64,000 nucleotides of DNA, taken from NCBI GenBank assembly GCA_013214575.1, contig JABSSD010000118.1, positions 116,291 to 180,290 on the forward strand, written 5' to 3'. Positions 17,167-25,718 of this stretch are shown one piece after another. Both the position numbers and the translations under genes were made by a program. The notes below the pieces were generated by a model. The model saw only the letters and a program-made list of their open reading frames with translations. It was not told the DNA's origin and searched no databases. The DNA comes from Paracoccaceae bacterium. GTDB taxonomy: Bacteria > Pseudomonadota > Alphaproteobacteria > Rhodobacterales > Rhodobacteraceae. Numbering within the stretch: position 1 is the first letter of the stretch; every line of letters starts with the position of its first letter.

Positions 17167-18078
17167 ATGGAAAACCTAAGCTGGATTGCCGTTGACTGGG
17201 GCAGCTCACATCTGCGGCTTTGGCTGATGGATGATCAGCACCAAGTGCTGCGCCACATTGCTTCGGATCGCGGCATGTCCAGCCTAGGGCCAGAGGAATT
17301 TGAGCCGACGCTGATCGCTCTGGTTGACGAGGCGCTGCCCACCCAGGGCAGCATCCCGGTGATCTGCTGCGGCATGGTCGGATCCCGTCAGGGATGGGCG
17401 GAAGCCCCCTATAGCCAGGCCCCCTGCACCCCGCCCTCGATTGAGGCAGCGACCCGGGTGCATACGGACGACCCCCGGATCAGCGTCTTTCTTCTGCCCG
17501 GCATCAAGCAGCTACCCACGGCGGATGTCATGCGCGGCGAAGAAACGCAGATCGCCGGGTTCCTGGCGGCAACCCCCGATTTCGACGGGGTGGTCTGCCT
17601 GCCGGGCACCCATTGCAAATGGGTCCACATCAGCGCCGGAGAGGTTGTCAGCTTTCGCACCTTCATGACCGGCGAGCTGTTTGCACTGATCTGCGGCGCA
17701 TCAGTGTTGCGCCATTCGGTGGGCGATGATGGCTGGGACGCCGAGGCGTTTGAGGCGGCGGTTGCCGATGCCATCTCCAGACCCTCGGCGGTGGCGGGCA
17801 ACCTGTTTTCCATCCGCGCCGAAACGCTGCTCTGTGATCTGGGCAGCGCCGCTGCGCGATCCCGGATCTCGGGGTTGCTGATCGGTATCGAACTGGCAGC
17901 CGCCCGCCCCTATTGGCTGGGTCAGGATGTGGTGATTGTCGGCGAAAGCGGCATTGCCGCAGCCTATGAAAGCGGCCTTGCCCAACAGGGCGCAATGGCG
18001 CGCCGCGTGACCGCTGAAAACATGACCCTGAACGGCTTGCGCGCCGCCCGGACCAAACTGGCAGGAATGACCCCATGA
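17167..18078 (+). CDS. dgoK: 2-dehydro-3-deoxygalactonokinase
   Basis: Phosphorylates 2-keto-3-deoxygalactonate to the 6-phosphate with ATP in the cytoplasm. The 303-aa product has the family N-terminal phosphate loop AVDWGSSHLRLWLMD, then GMVGSRQGWAEAPY, GEETQIAGF and LPGTHCKW, all characteristic of DgoK. ATG 17167 follows a GACCGGGG site; the frame is open slightly earlier from a TTG. It lies 11 bp after the SDR stop, and its stop overlaps the dgoA start by 4 nt, so the two steps are translationally coupled. Confidence 0.92.
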   Translation: MENLSWIAVDWGSSHLRLWLMDDQHQVLRHIASDRGMSSLGPEEFEPTLIALVDEALPTQGSIPVICCGMVGSRQGWAEAPYSQAPCTPPSIEAATRVHTDDPRISVFLLPGIKQLPTADVMRGEETQIAGFLAATPDFDGVVCLPGTHCKWVHISAGEVVSFRTFMTGELFALICGASVLRHSVGDDGWDAEAFEAAVADAISRPSAVAGNLFSIRAETLLCDLGSAAARSRISGLLIGIELAAARPYWLGQDVVIVGESGIAAAYESGLAQQGAMARRVTAENMTLNGLRAARTKLAGMTP

Positions 18079-18680
18079 CCCGTGAAATCATCGCCATCCT
18101 GCGCGGCATTCAAAGCCATGAGATCTGCGACATCGCCGATGTGCTGATCGATGCCGGCATCACCAAAATCGAAGTGCCGCTGAACTCGCCCGACCCCTTT
18201 GCCACTATCGCGCGGCTGGTTCGCCATGCCGGCGAACGGGCTGTGGTCGGGGCGGGCACTGTTCTGGACACGGATGCGGTGGCCCGTCTGGCCAAGATCG
18301 GCGCCCAGATGGTGGTGTCGCCGGATACATGCGCCGAGGTGATCCGTGCGACCAAAGCGGCGGGCATGCTGTCATATCCGGGCGTCATGACACCAACGGA
18401 GTGTTTTGCGGCGCTGCGGGCCGGCGCCGATGGCATCAAGCTGTTCCCGGCCTTCAAAATGGGCCTTGATGGGCTGGCTGCGGTGAAATCGGTGCTGCCT
18501 GTCGGCACCAAGACCTATGCGGTTGGCGGTGTTGGCCCGGCCAATTTTGCCGACTGGCAGGCGGCGGGCATCACCGGCTTTGGCATTGGATCAGGCCTCT
18601 ACAAGCCCGAGTTCAGCGCCGACGAGGTGAAAACCCGCGCCGATGACATTGTTGCCGCCTATGACGCGGTTTTCTCATGA
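18075..18680 (+). CDS. dgoA: 2-dehydro-3-deoxy-6-phosphogalactonate aldolase
   Basis: Cleaves KDPGal to pyruvate and glyceraldehyde-3-phosphate, a class I Schiff-base aldolase of the KDPG/KHG family. The 201-aa product contains the catalytic glutamate in KIEVPLNSP (about residue 36), VGAGTVL, and the Schiff-base lysine in GADGIKLFPA (about residue 121). Length is standard. It overlaps dgoK by 4 nt upstream and the lactonase gene by 4 nt downstream. No anomalies. Confidence 0.92.
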   Translation: MTREIIAILRGIQSHEICDIADVLIDAGITKIEVPLNSPDPFATIARLVRHAGERAVVGAGTVLDTDAVARLAKIGAQMVVSPDTCAEVIRATKAAGMLSYPGVMTPTECFAALRAGADGIKLFPAFKMGLDGLAAVKSVLPVGTKTYAVGGVGPANFADWQAAGITGFGIGSGLYKPEFSADEVKTRADDIVAAYDAVFS

Positions 18681-19525
18681 CGCGGGCTCAGGTTTTCAGC
18701 GACACGGTCTGCACCCTGGGCGAGGGCCCCCTGTGGCACCCCGAGCGCAAGCAATTGTTCTGGTTCGACATCCTGTCCAAGACACTGCTCACCCGCGACG
18801 CCGACGGCGAGCACAGCTGGCGCTTTGATGATTGTGTCTCAGCCGCTGGCTGGGTCGATTTTGATACCCTGTTGATGGCCAGTGAAAACGGACTGTATCG
18901 CTTTGACATCCCGTCAGGCCAGCGCGAACTGGTTGTGCCGCTGGAGGCCGACATGCCGGTAACCCGGTCAAACGATGGCCGCGCCGACCCCTGGGGCGGG
19001 TTCTGGATTGGCACCATGGGGTTCAACGCTGAACCCGGTGCTGGCGCGATCTATCGGTTTTATCGCGGTGAGCTGAAGCAGCTATTCGGCGACATCACCA
19101 TCAGCAACGCGATCTGCTTTGCCCCGGACCGATCCTGCGCCTATTACACCGACACTGCCGATGGCCACATCCTGCGGCAACCTCTGGATCAATCCGATGG
19201 CTGGCCGGTGGGGGGGCCTGAGGTGTTTCTGGATTTCTCGGGCGAGGATTTTGGCCCGGATGGCGCCGTGGTAGATGCCGAGGGCTGTTTGTGGAATGCC
19301 CAATGGGGCGCCGGGCGCGTCGCCCGATACGCGGCCAGCGGCGCCTTGCTGTCGAGCTGGCCGCTGCCGCCCGCACAGACCACCTGCCCTGCCTTTGGCG
19401 GGCCGGAGTTGACCACGCTGTTTGTCACCTCGGCCGCCGCAGACAGCAATGATGCGCAGGCCGGTCAAACCTTTTGCATTGCCACCGGCATCACCGGGCA
19501 ACGCGAGTATCAAGTCATTCTCTGA
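18677..19525 (+). CDS. SMP-30/gluconolactonase family lactonase
   Basis: 282-aa six-bladed beta-propeller, predicted to open galactono- or related sugar lactones. The metal ligands of the family are present: glutamate in LGEGPLWHP (about residue 16), the asparagine of RSNDGRADPWGGFWIGTMG, asparagine in ISNAICF and aspartate in GPDGAVVD. The ATGA overlap with dgoA couples the genes. In this operon it fits the galactonolactonase step after the SDR dehydrogenase; specificity is inferred. Confidence 0.88.
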   Translation: MTRAQVFSDTVCTLGEGPLWHPERKQLFWFDILSKTLLTRDADGEHSWRFDDCVSAAGWVDFDTLLMASENGLYRFDIPSGQRELVVPLEADMPVTRSNDGRADPWGGFWIGTMGFNAEPGAGAIYRFYRGELKQLFGDITISNAICFAPDRSCAYYTDTADGHILRQPLDQSDGWPVGGPEVFLDFSGEDFGPDGAVVDAEGCLWNAQWGAGRVARYAASGALLSSWPLPPAQTTCPAFGGPELTTLFVTSAAADSNDAQAGQTFCIATGITGQREYQVIL

Positions 19526-19533
19526 GGCCCAAA

Positions 19534-21483
19534 ATGCAACGCACCCTTGGCACCTGCTACTACCCGGAACACTGGCCAGCTGAGATCTGGGCTGACGACG
19601 CACGCCGTATGGCTGAGGCCGGGCTGACCTGGGTCAGGATCGGTGAGTTTGCCTGGTCAAAGATTGAGCCGACACCGGGAGATCTGCACTGGGACTGGCT
19701 GGATCAGGCGATTGAGACCCTGGGTCAGGCCGGGCTGAAGGTGGTGCTGGGCACCCCCACCGCGACGCCGCCGAAATGGCTGCTGGATAAGCACCCCGAT
19801 ATGCTGGCAGTGGATGCTCAGGGCCGCCCCCGCAAGTTTGGCTCGCGCAGGCATTACTGTTTCAGCCACGGCGGGTATCTTGAGGAATGCCGCCGCATTG
19901 TCGGGCTGCTGGCCGAACGCTACGGGCAGAACCCGCATGTGGCGGCCTGGCAGACAGACAATGAATACGGCTGCCATGACACCACCCTCTCTTACTCCGA
20001 CGCGGCACGTCAGGGGTTTCGCCACTGGCTGCGGGATCAATTCATGGCCAGCGGCCAGAACGATGGCATCGCAGCGCTGAATGCGGCCTGGGGCAATGTG
20101 TTCTGGTCGATGGACTACGCCAGTTTCGACGATATCGACCTGCCCAACCTGACAGTGACCGAGCCAAACCCGTCGCATGCGCTGGCCTTTCGCCGCTATG
20201 CCTCGGATCAGGTGGTGGCGTTCAACCGCGCCCAGGTGGAGATCATCCGGGCCCATTCCACGGCTCCTATTTCCCATAACTACATGGGCCGGATCACCGA
20301 TTTCGACCATTTCAAGGTCGGTGCGGATTTGGATATCGCCACATGGGACAGCTATCCGCTGGGGTTTCTGGAGGACCGCGTTGGCGCCAGCGTTGAGCAG
20401 CAGTGCAAATATGCCAATCAGGGCCACCCGGATTTTCAGGCCTTTCACCACGATCTGTACCGCGCCGTCGGGCGGGGACGCTGGTGGGTGATGGAACAGC
20501 AACCGGGACCGGTGAACTGGGCGCCCTACAACCCCTCGCCGCTGCCCGGAATGGTGCGGCTGTGGAGCTGGGAGGCCTTTGCCCATGGCGCCGAGGCGGT
20601 GTGTTATTTCCGCTGGCGGCAGGCTCCATTTGCACAGGAACAGATGCATGCCGGCATGTTGCGCCCCGACAGTGCCGATGCCCCGGCGATTGTCGAGGCA
20701 CGTCAAGTTGCCGACGAGCTGAAACAGGCACCATTGGTGCAGGTGGCACAGGCCAGGGTGGCGCTGATGTTTGACTATGACGCTGATTGGGCCTGGGCGG
20801 TGCAGCCACAGGGCGCCGGGTTGAGCTATTTTGGCCTGATGTTTGATCACTACCGGGCGTTGCGCCGATTGGGCCTGTCGGTCGACATCCTGCCCCCCGA
20901 CAGCCGGGATTTCAGCGGCTATGACCTGCTACTGGCGCCGGGCATGATGCATATGCCAGACGATCTGAAACAGGCGCTGGCGGACTGCGACGCGCAGGTG
21001 CTGATTGGCCCACGAACGGCTGCGCGGGATGCCAATATGGCGATCCCGGTGCCTCTGCCACCTGCCTTTCCCGGCTTGGACGTCACCGTGTCGCGGGTTG
21101 AAACCCTGCGCCCCGATCGGCCGGTGGCGCTGAAAACCGGCGGCGTCGTTACTGGATATCTGGAGCAGCTGGAGGGATCGGCCACGGTGGTGCTGCAAAC
21201 AGCCGCCGGCGCCCCAGTGGCCGCAGTGGCGATGCGGACAGGCCATGTCACCTATATGGGCGGCTGGGGCGATGATGCGGCGCTGGACGGGTTGATTGGC
21301 GATCTCTGTGCGCGGGCTGGTGTTGCCACCCTGGCACTGCCCGAAGGGGTGCGCATTCGCGACACCGCGACTGAGCGTTTCTGGTTCAATTACAACGCCG
21401 AACCAGTCACCACAGAGGCAGGCCCGCTGCCCGCTGCCGGTGTTCTGCGTGTGGCACTGCCGCCTTTGGCAGCCCTCAGCTAG
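19534..21483 (+). CDS. Beta-galactosidase, glycoside hydrolase family 42
   Basis: 649-aa retaining beta-galactosidase, cytoplasmic (no signal peptide). The N-terminal block GTCYYPEHWP is typical of GH42. The acid/base glutamate lies in WQTDNEYGCHDT (about residue 145), and the nucleophile in WVMEQQPGPVNW (about residue 320). A beta-galactosidase trimerisation domain and a small C-terminal domain follow. ATG 19534, 8 bp after the lactonase stop, starts the conserved block; the frame itself opens earlier. Last gene of the operon. It ends 16 bp from the convergent nuoG gene. Confidence 0.9.
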   Translation: MQRTLGTCYYPEHWPAEIWADDARRMAEAGLTWVRIGEFAWSKIEPTPGDLHWDWLDQAIETLGQAGLKVVLGTPTATPPKWLLDKHPDMLAVDAQGRPRKFGSRRHYCFSHGGYLEECRRIVGLLAERYGQNPHVAAWQTDNEYGCHDTTLSYSDAARQGFRHWLRDQFMASGQNDGIAALNAAWGNVFWSMDYASFDDIDLPNLTVTEPNPSHALAFRRYASDQVVAFNRAQVEIIRAHSTAPISHNYMGRITDFDHFKVGADLDIATWDSYPLGFLEDRVGASVEQQCKYANQGHPDFQAFHHDLYRAVGRGRWWVMEQQPGPVNWAPYNPSPLPGMVRLWSWEAFAHGAEAVCYFRWRQAPFAQEQMHAGMLRPDSADAPAIVEARQVADELKQAPLVQVAQARVALMFDYDADWAWAVQPQGAGLSYFGLMFDHYRALRRLGLSVDILPPDSRDFSGYDLLLAPGMMHMPDDLKQALADCDAQVLIGPRTAARDANMAIPVPLPPAFPGLDVTVSRVETLRPDRPVALKTGGVVTGYLEQLEGSATVVLQTAAGAPVAAVAMRTGHVTYMGGWGDDAALDGLIGDLCARAGVATLALPEGVRIRDTATERFWFNYNAEPVTTEAGPLPAAGVLRVALPPLAALS

Positions 21484-21499
21484 CCCATCCGCGCCAGTT

Positions 21500-23935
21500 T
21501 CACCCGGTCTCGGACGGATCCCCGGAGCCAGACAGCGCCACCTCCACCAGGCAGGGATACTCAACACCGGATAGAAAACCCTGGCCATGCTCCCTCAAAA
21601 ACCGCTCCGGGACAAAAACCGTTTCGGCATCGAAGCTGTGATTGACTTTGAGCGGCGCGGTAAAGCTTTTCCCGGCGACGGATAATGTGACCCTCAGACC
21701 CTCAAAGGCGTGCTCGGCCCCTGCGCCCGGGTTCATTTCCACATAAGCGCCATTGTCCAGCGATGACAGCACAGAGGACCGGGCCGCCAACTGACCTGAC
21801 TGGAACAGGGTATCGCCACTCAGCAAGGAACGGCAGGTCCGTGGCCCACTGTCGTCTGGTGGGGGGGGGGCCACCCCCTGCAACAGGGGACCTGCCTCAG
21901 GCCAAGAGTAAGCCATCGCCGCCACTGTGCGGCCCAAACCCTGATCAAACTGACCAAACACCGGGTATACGGCTGCAATTTTGTCGCGGATCTGGTCTGC
22001 GTCAACCGGAAGGGGCCGTTGCCGCATGGCGCCGGAAATGAGGTTGAACACCTGCCGGGCGCCCAGCAGATCTTGCTTTGGTGAGCGCACAGAACGCAGG
22101 CTCTGCACCCGTCCTTCATTGTTGGTATATGTCCCGTCCTCCTCGCCGTAGGATGGTGCAGGCAACAGCACGTCTGCCTGCTCAGCGGCTTTGCTATAGT
22201 GAGAGCTGTGCACCACCAGAAACGGCGGCTTGGCATCAGTCGCTGGGTGCAGGATGCTGTGCAGGGGATCGGCGCCAACAACATAGTGCAGGTCAACCGG
22301 ACCATCGTTGGCAGGCGATGCTGTGTGAATGCCCTGCCAGCCCGGTGCCAGCCCGGCAAGACAGCCCATATCCCAGAGCCCCAACTGGTTTGGCCTATCA
22401 AACAGAAACTGCAAATCGAGTTTTTTGCCCTGCGCGCCAAAGTGACGGACAGCCTGCTCAATCCACCTCAAACACTCAGCGGCCTTTGGGCTTCGCAAAA
22501 ATTCGGTGCCGATCAGCAACGCGATATGCTTGGACCCGGCCAGAAGGCCAGCCGCCTTATGGGCGAACTGATCCGCGGGATTGCTCTGGATCTGGGGGGT
22601 ATCAGCAATCAACCGCGACAATAGATCGGCCTCGTTTCCCGGCAGCAGGCGCAGTGTGGCGGCGGCGATAGGATCCAGACCGCAAGGCCTCGACGAGGCT
22701 ATGATCAGCCGCTTGGCGCCAGCATTCATGGCGGATCTCACCAGATAGCCCGAGACCGGGTTTTCCTCGGTGATGTTTGCCCCCAGCAGGAAAATACAAT
22801 CCGCCTCCAGCAGCGACTGCAGGGGTCTGCGCTGCATCGGTCCCGTCACCAAACGCGCCAGAGCCGTGACCGCATCTGGCGAGTCTAAACCGCTGAACCG
22901 GGTGCTGGAGTGGACGTCCTGAGTTTCAAACACCCGCCGCATCATCTGTTGAAACACAAAACCGGTCTCGTTGGTCTGGCGGGGTGAAATATGGCCTTGA
23001 ATACGGCCCTGTCTTGCCTTGATGTCGCAGGCTTTGGTGGCGACGGCGGCAATCGCCTCGTTCCAGCTGACCACTTCCAGCGCGCCGTTCTTGCGGATCA
23101 TCGGCTGTTCGATCCGCCGCCCCCCGTCGATGGCATCAAACCCAAAGCGGCCCTTGGCGCAGAGCAGCTCTTTGTTAAGGCCAGTGTCGGGGTCGCTTTT
23201 GACCCGCTTAAAAGCGCCCTCAGCGGTTTCTACCGTGAAGGCGCAGCCGGTGCCGCACATGCCACAAATGGTTTCGGTTTTCTCCAGATCCCAGGGCCGC
23301 GCCTTGTAGCGGTAGGGAATGCTCATCAGCGCCCCAACCGGACAGACCTCGATGCAATTGCCGCAATGGCTACAGTCTTTCAGGCTGTTGCCGACCCCGG
23401 TGATTTCACTGTCTAGCCCCCGTTCAGCGGTGCCCAGCGCCACATCGCCGACGATCTCCTCGCAGACCCGCACACAGCGCTGGCACTGGATACAGCGGTT
23501 GGCGTTGAACACGATCACCTTGTTCAGCTCAATGTCGGCCTCCCGAAATACCCGTTTGGGATCGCGCAGCCGCGAGTCTCCCTTGCCGTATTGATACACC
23601 GTATCCTGCAACTCACATTCGCCGCCCTTGTCGCAGACCGGGCAATCCAGCGGATGATTGGCGAGCAGAATTTCCAGCATATCCTGACGGGTGGTGACCA
23701 CCCTGGCGGATTGGCTGTGGATCACCATGTCAGGCGCGATCACCGTGGCACAGGCCGGTTCCAGCTTTTTGCGGCCCTCGACCTCGACCAGGCACATGCG
23801 GCACGAGGCCGACAGCGACAGCCGCGCGTGATAGCAAAACGTCGGGATATCGGTCCCCACCTGACGGGCGGCGGTCAGGATCGTGGTGCCGGGGTCTACC
23901 TCCAGAGTCTGGCCGTCAAATATGCAGGTTACCAT
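21500..23935 (-). CDS. nuoG: NADH-quinone oxidoreductase subunit G
   Basis: 811-aa electron-transfer subunit of the complex I peripheral arm. Cys 34/45/48/61 bind the [2Fe-2S] N1b, and His94 with Cys98/101/107 form N5. Cys148/151/154/198 match N4 (spacing C-x2-C-x2-C-x43-C). Additional cysteines 158/188/191/194 complete a second ferredoxin-type [4Fe-4S] site. Residues about 224-259 carry C-x2-C-x3-C-x27-C, the N7 motif found in only some bacteria. The rest is a molybdopterin-oxidoreductase-like domain. A run of ten C (21861-21870) lies in the coding strand; the frame is intact. Confidence 0.92.
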   Translation of the reverse strand: MVTCIFDGQTLEVDPGTTILTAARQVGTDIPTFCYHARLSLSASCRMCLVEVEGRKKLEPACATVIAPDMVIHSQSARVVTTRQDMLEILLANHPLDCPVCDKGGECELQDTVYQYGKGDSRLRDPKRVFREADIELNKVIVFNANRCIQCQRCVRVCEEIVGDVALGTAERGLDSEITGVGNSLKDCSHCGNCIEVCPVGALMSIPYRYKARPWDLEKTETICGMCGTGCAFTVETAEGAFKRVKSDPDTGLNKELLCAKGRFGFDAIDGGRRIEQPMIRKNGALEVVSWNEAIAAVATKACDIKARQGRIQGHISPRQTNETGFVFQQMMRRVFETQDVHSSTRFSGLDSPDAVTALARLVTGPMQRRPLQSLLEADCIFLLGANITEENPVSGYLVRSAMNAGAKRLIIASSRPCGLDPIAAATLRLLPGNEADLLSRLIADTPQIQSNPADQFAHKAAGLLAGSKHIALLIGTEFLRSPKAAECLRWIEQAVRHFGAQGKKLDLQFLFDRPNQLGLWDMGCLAGLAPGWQGIHTASPANDGPVDLHYVVGADPLHSILHPATDAKPPFLVVHSSHYSKAAEQADVLLPAPSYGEEDGTYTNNEGRVQSLRSVRSPKQDLLGARQVFNLISGAMRQRPLPVDADQIRDKIAAVYPVFGQFDQGLGRTVAAMAYSWPEAGPLLQGVAPPPPDDSGPRTCRSLLSGDTLFQSGQLAARSSVLSSLDNGAYVEMNPGAGAEHAFEGLRVTLSVAGKSFTAPLKVNHSFDAETVFVPERFLREHGQGFLSGVEYPCLVEVALSGSGDPSETG

Positions 23936-23949
23936 CGTCGAGCATCCTT

Positions 23950-25209
23950 TCAGCCTGCCTGTGATTGGGCCGTGATCAGCGCATCGAATTCAGGCCGGAA
24001 ATGTTTCAGCGCCGCGCCCAGCGCCCAGGCCGCGCCGTCGCCAAGTGCGCAAAAGGAATTGCCAAAAATGCCGCCGCAGAGCATTTCCAGCTGGTCCACA
24101 TCCCCCACCTGCCCCTGGCCGGCCTCGATCCGGCGCAGGATCTTGGCGGCCCAGGTCAGCCCCTCGCGGCAGGGGGTGCATTTGCCACAGCTCTCGTGGC
24201 TGAAGAATTCGGTGATGCGGCGGGCCACCACCGGGATGGAGGCGGTTTCATCCAAGCCAATAACCCCAGCCGACCCCAGCATGCTGCCCGCCGCCGCCAG
24301 CGAGCTAAAGTCCATTTTTACATCAAATGCGCTGCGTGGAAACATCGGTGCCGAGACCCCGCCGGGGATCGCTGCCTTGAACTTCCCAGTCAGCGCGCCG
24401 CCGCCGTGGACCTCAAGCATCTCTCCCAGAGCCATGCCCATTGGCAGCTCATAAAGGCCGGGTCTTTTGAGCTGACCGCTGAGCCCGAACAGTTTTGGCC
24501 CCGGCGAATGATCCGGACCAATTGAGGCAAACCATTCGCCGCCGCGACGAAACAGATGTGGCAGGCAGGCCAGGGTTTCAACGTTGTTGACCACAGTCGG
24601 GCAGTCATACAATCCGGCCACAGCCGGGAACGGTGGTTTCAGCTTTGGCAGCCCGCGCCGCCCCTCGATGGATTCCAACATCGCGGTTTCCTCGCCGCAG
24701 ATATAGGCGCCGGCCCCCTTGTGGATGTGGATCTCCAGAGAGTGGTCGCTGTCCAGTATATTTGCCCCCAGATAGCCCCGCGCATGGGCCGCCGCTATGG
24801 CCTGTTGGCAATGGTCAATCGACAGGTGGTATTCGCCGCGAATATACAGATAGGCGGTCCGGCAGCCGATGGCATAGGCGGCGATCACCATGCCTTCGAT
24901 CAGCTGATGCGGGTCGCGTTCCATCAGGATACGGTCCTTGAAGGTGCCCGGTTCGCCCTCATCCGCGTTGCAACACAGGTAACGTGGCAGTGGGCTGTCC
25001 TTGGGCACAAAACCCCACTTTAGCCCGGTGGGAAAGCCCGCGCCGCCGCGCCCGCGCAGGTTTGCCGATTTGACCTCCTCGATCACCTCATCCGGGGAGA
25101 AGTCACGCAGCACGATGCGCAGCCCCTGATAGCCGCCCGAGGCCTCATAGGTCTCGATCTTATGGCCGTTTGGATCGTCGATGTTTTTCAGCAGCACCTG
25201 CTCGCTCAT
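23950..25209 (-). CDS. nuoF: NADH-quinone oxidoreductase subunit F
   Basis: 419-aa NADH-binding flavoprotein of complex I. The glycine-rich NADH/FMN region reads LRGRGGAGFPTGLKWGF (about 50-66), with YLCCNADEGEPGTFKDR and GAGAYICGEETAMLESIEG. The N3 cluster is bound by SCGKCTPCREG (about 335-345) and the later cysteine of GNSFCALGDGAAW. ATG 25209 overlaps the nuoE stop (ATGA). The frame is open further upstream, but that part lies inside nuoE. Confidence 0.93.
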   Translation of the reverse strand: MSEQVLLKNIDDPNGHKIETYEASGGYQGLRIVLRDFSPDEVIEEVKSANLRGRGGAGFPTGLKWGFVPKDSPLPRYLCCNADEGEPGTFKDRILMERDPHQLIEGMVIAAYAIGCRTAYLYIRGEYHLSIDHCQQAIAAAHARGYLGANILDSDHSLEIHIHKGAGAYICGEETAMLESIEGRRGLPKLKPPFPAVAGLYDCPTVVNNVETLACLPHLFRRGGEWFASIGPDHSPGPKLFGLSGQLKRPGLYELPMGMALGEMLEVHGGGALTGKFKAAIPGGVSAPMFPRSAFDVKMDFSSLAAAGSMLGSAGVIGLDETASIPVVARRITEFFSHESCGKCTPCREGLTWAAKILRRIEAGQGQVGDVDQLEMLCGGIFGNSFCALGDGAAWALGAALKHFRPEFDALITAQSQAG

Positions 25210-25718
25210 GACATCTCCTCGGCGGGCTGATCCGCAAGCGAGGCCAGCAGCGCATCCAGTTTTGCAGCGGTCAGATCCCCGTGGTACTGCCTGTTCGCCA
25301 TCAGAACCGGAGCCAGCTCGCAGGCGCCAAGGCATTCGACCGCGGACAGGGTGAAACGGCCATCACCTGTGGTCTCACCCGGACCAACCGCCAGCCGCTG
25401 TTGCAGATGTCTCATCAAGGCCTCGGCCCCGCGCAGCAGGCAGGGCAGGTTTGTGCAGAGCCGGATGTGGTGGCGCCCAGTCGCGGCCCTATCATAGAGA
25501 CTATAGAAACTGGCCACTTCAAACACCCAGATCTCGGGGACATCCAGCAGTTCGGCCACCGCCTGATAGGTCAGACCATCAACGCCGCCATATTTTTGCT
25601 GCGCCAGATCCAGCGCCGGCATGATGGCGCTGCGGGTCGTTGGGTAACGCGTCATTACCTGCTGCACTTGTGCCGCAAGCTCGCTTTTGATGTCGCTCAG
25701 ACTGCGGGCATCACTCAT
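25206..25718 (-). CDS. nuoE: NADH-quinone oxidoreductase subunit E
   Basis: 170-aa thioredoxin-fold [2Fe-2S] subunit carrying N1a. Ligands are in CTNLPC (about residues 88-93) and CLGAC (about 129-133). Before them lie LALDLAQQKYGG-like and VFEVASFYSLYD segments typical of NuoE. Its start overlaps the nuoD stop by 4 nt, and its stop overlaps the nuoF start. Confidence 0.93.
   Translation of the reverse strand: MSDARSLSDIKSELAAQVQQVMTRYPTTRSAIMPALDLAQQKYGGVDGLTYQAVAELLDVPEIWVFEVASFYSLYDRAATGRHHIRLCTNLPCLLRGAEALMRHLQQRLAVGPGETTGDGRFTLSAVECLGACELAPVLMANRQYHGDLTAAKLDALLASLADQPAEEMS

Noticed and set aside
19657..20850. Long antisense frame (397 codons) opposite the GH42 gene
   Set aside because: It is a GC-rich shadow of a well-supported beta-galactosidase and shows no recognisable domain. 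Similar long antisense frames opposite many nuo and ABC genes were dismissed for the same reason.
21820..22461. Alternative reading frame within nuoG near the poly-C tract, suggesting a frameshift
   Set aside because: The main nuoG frame continues through the tract into a normal C-terminal domain, so no frameshift is needed.
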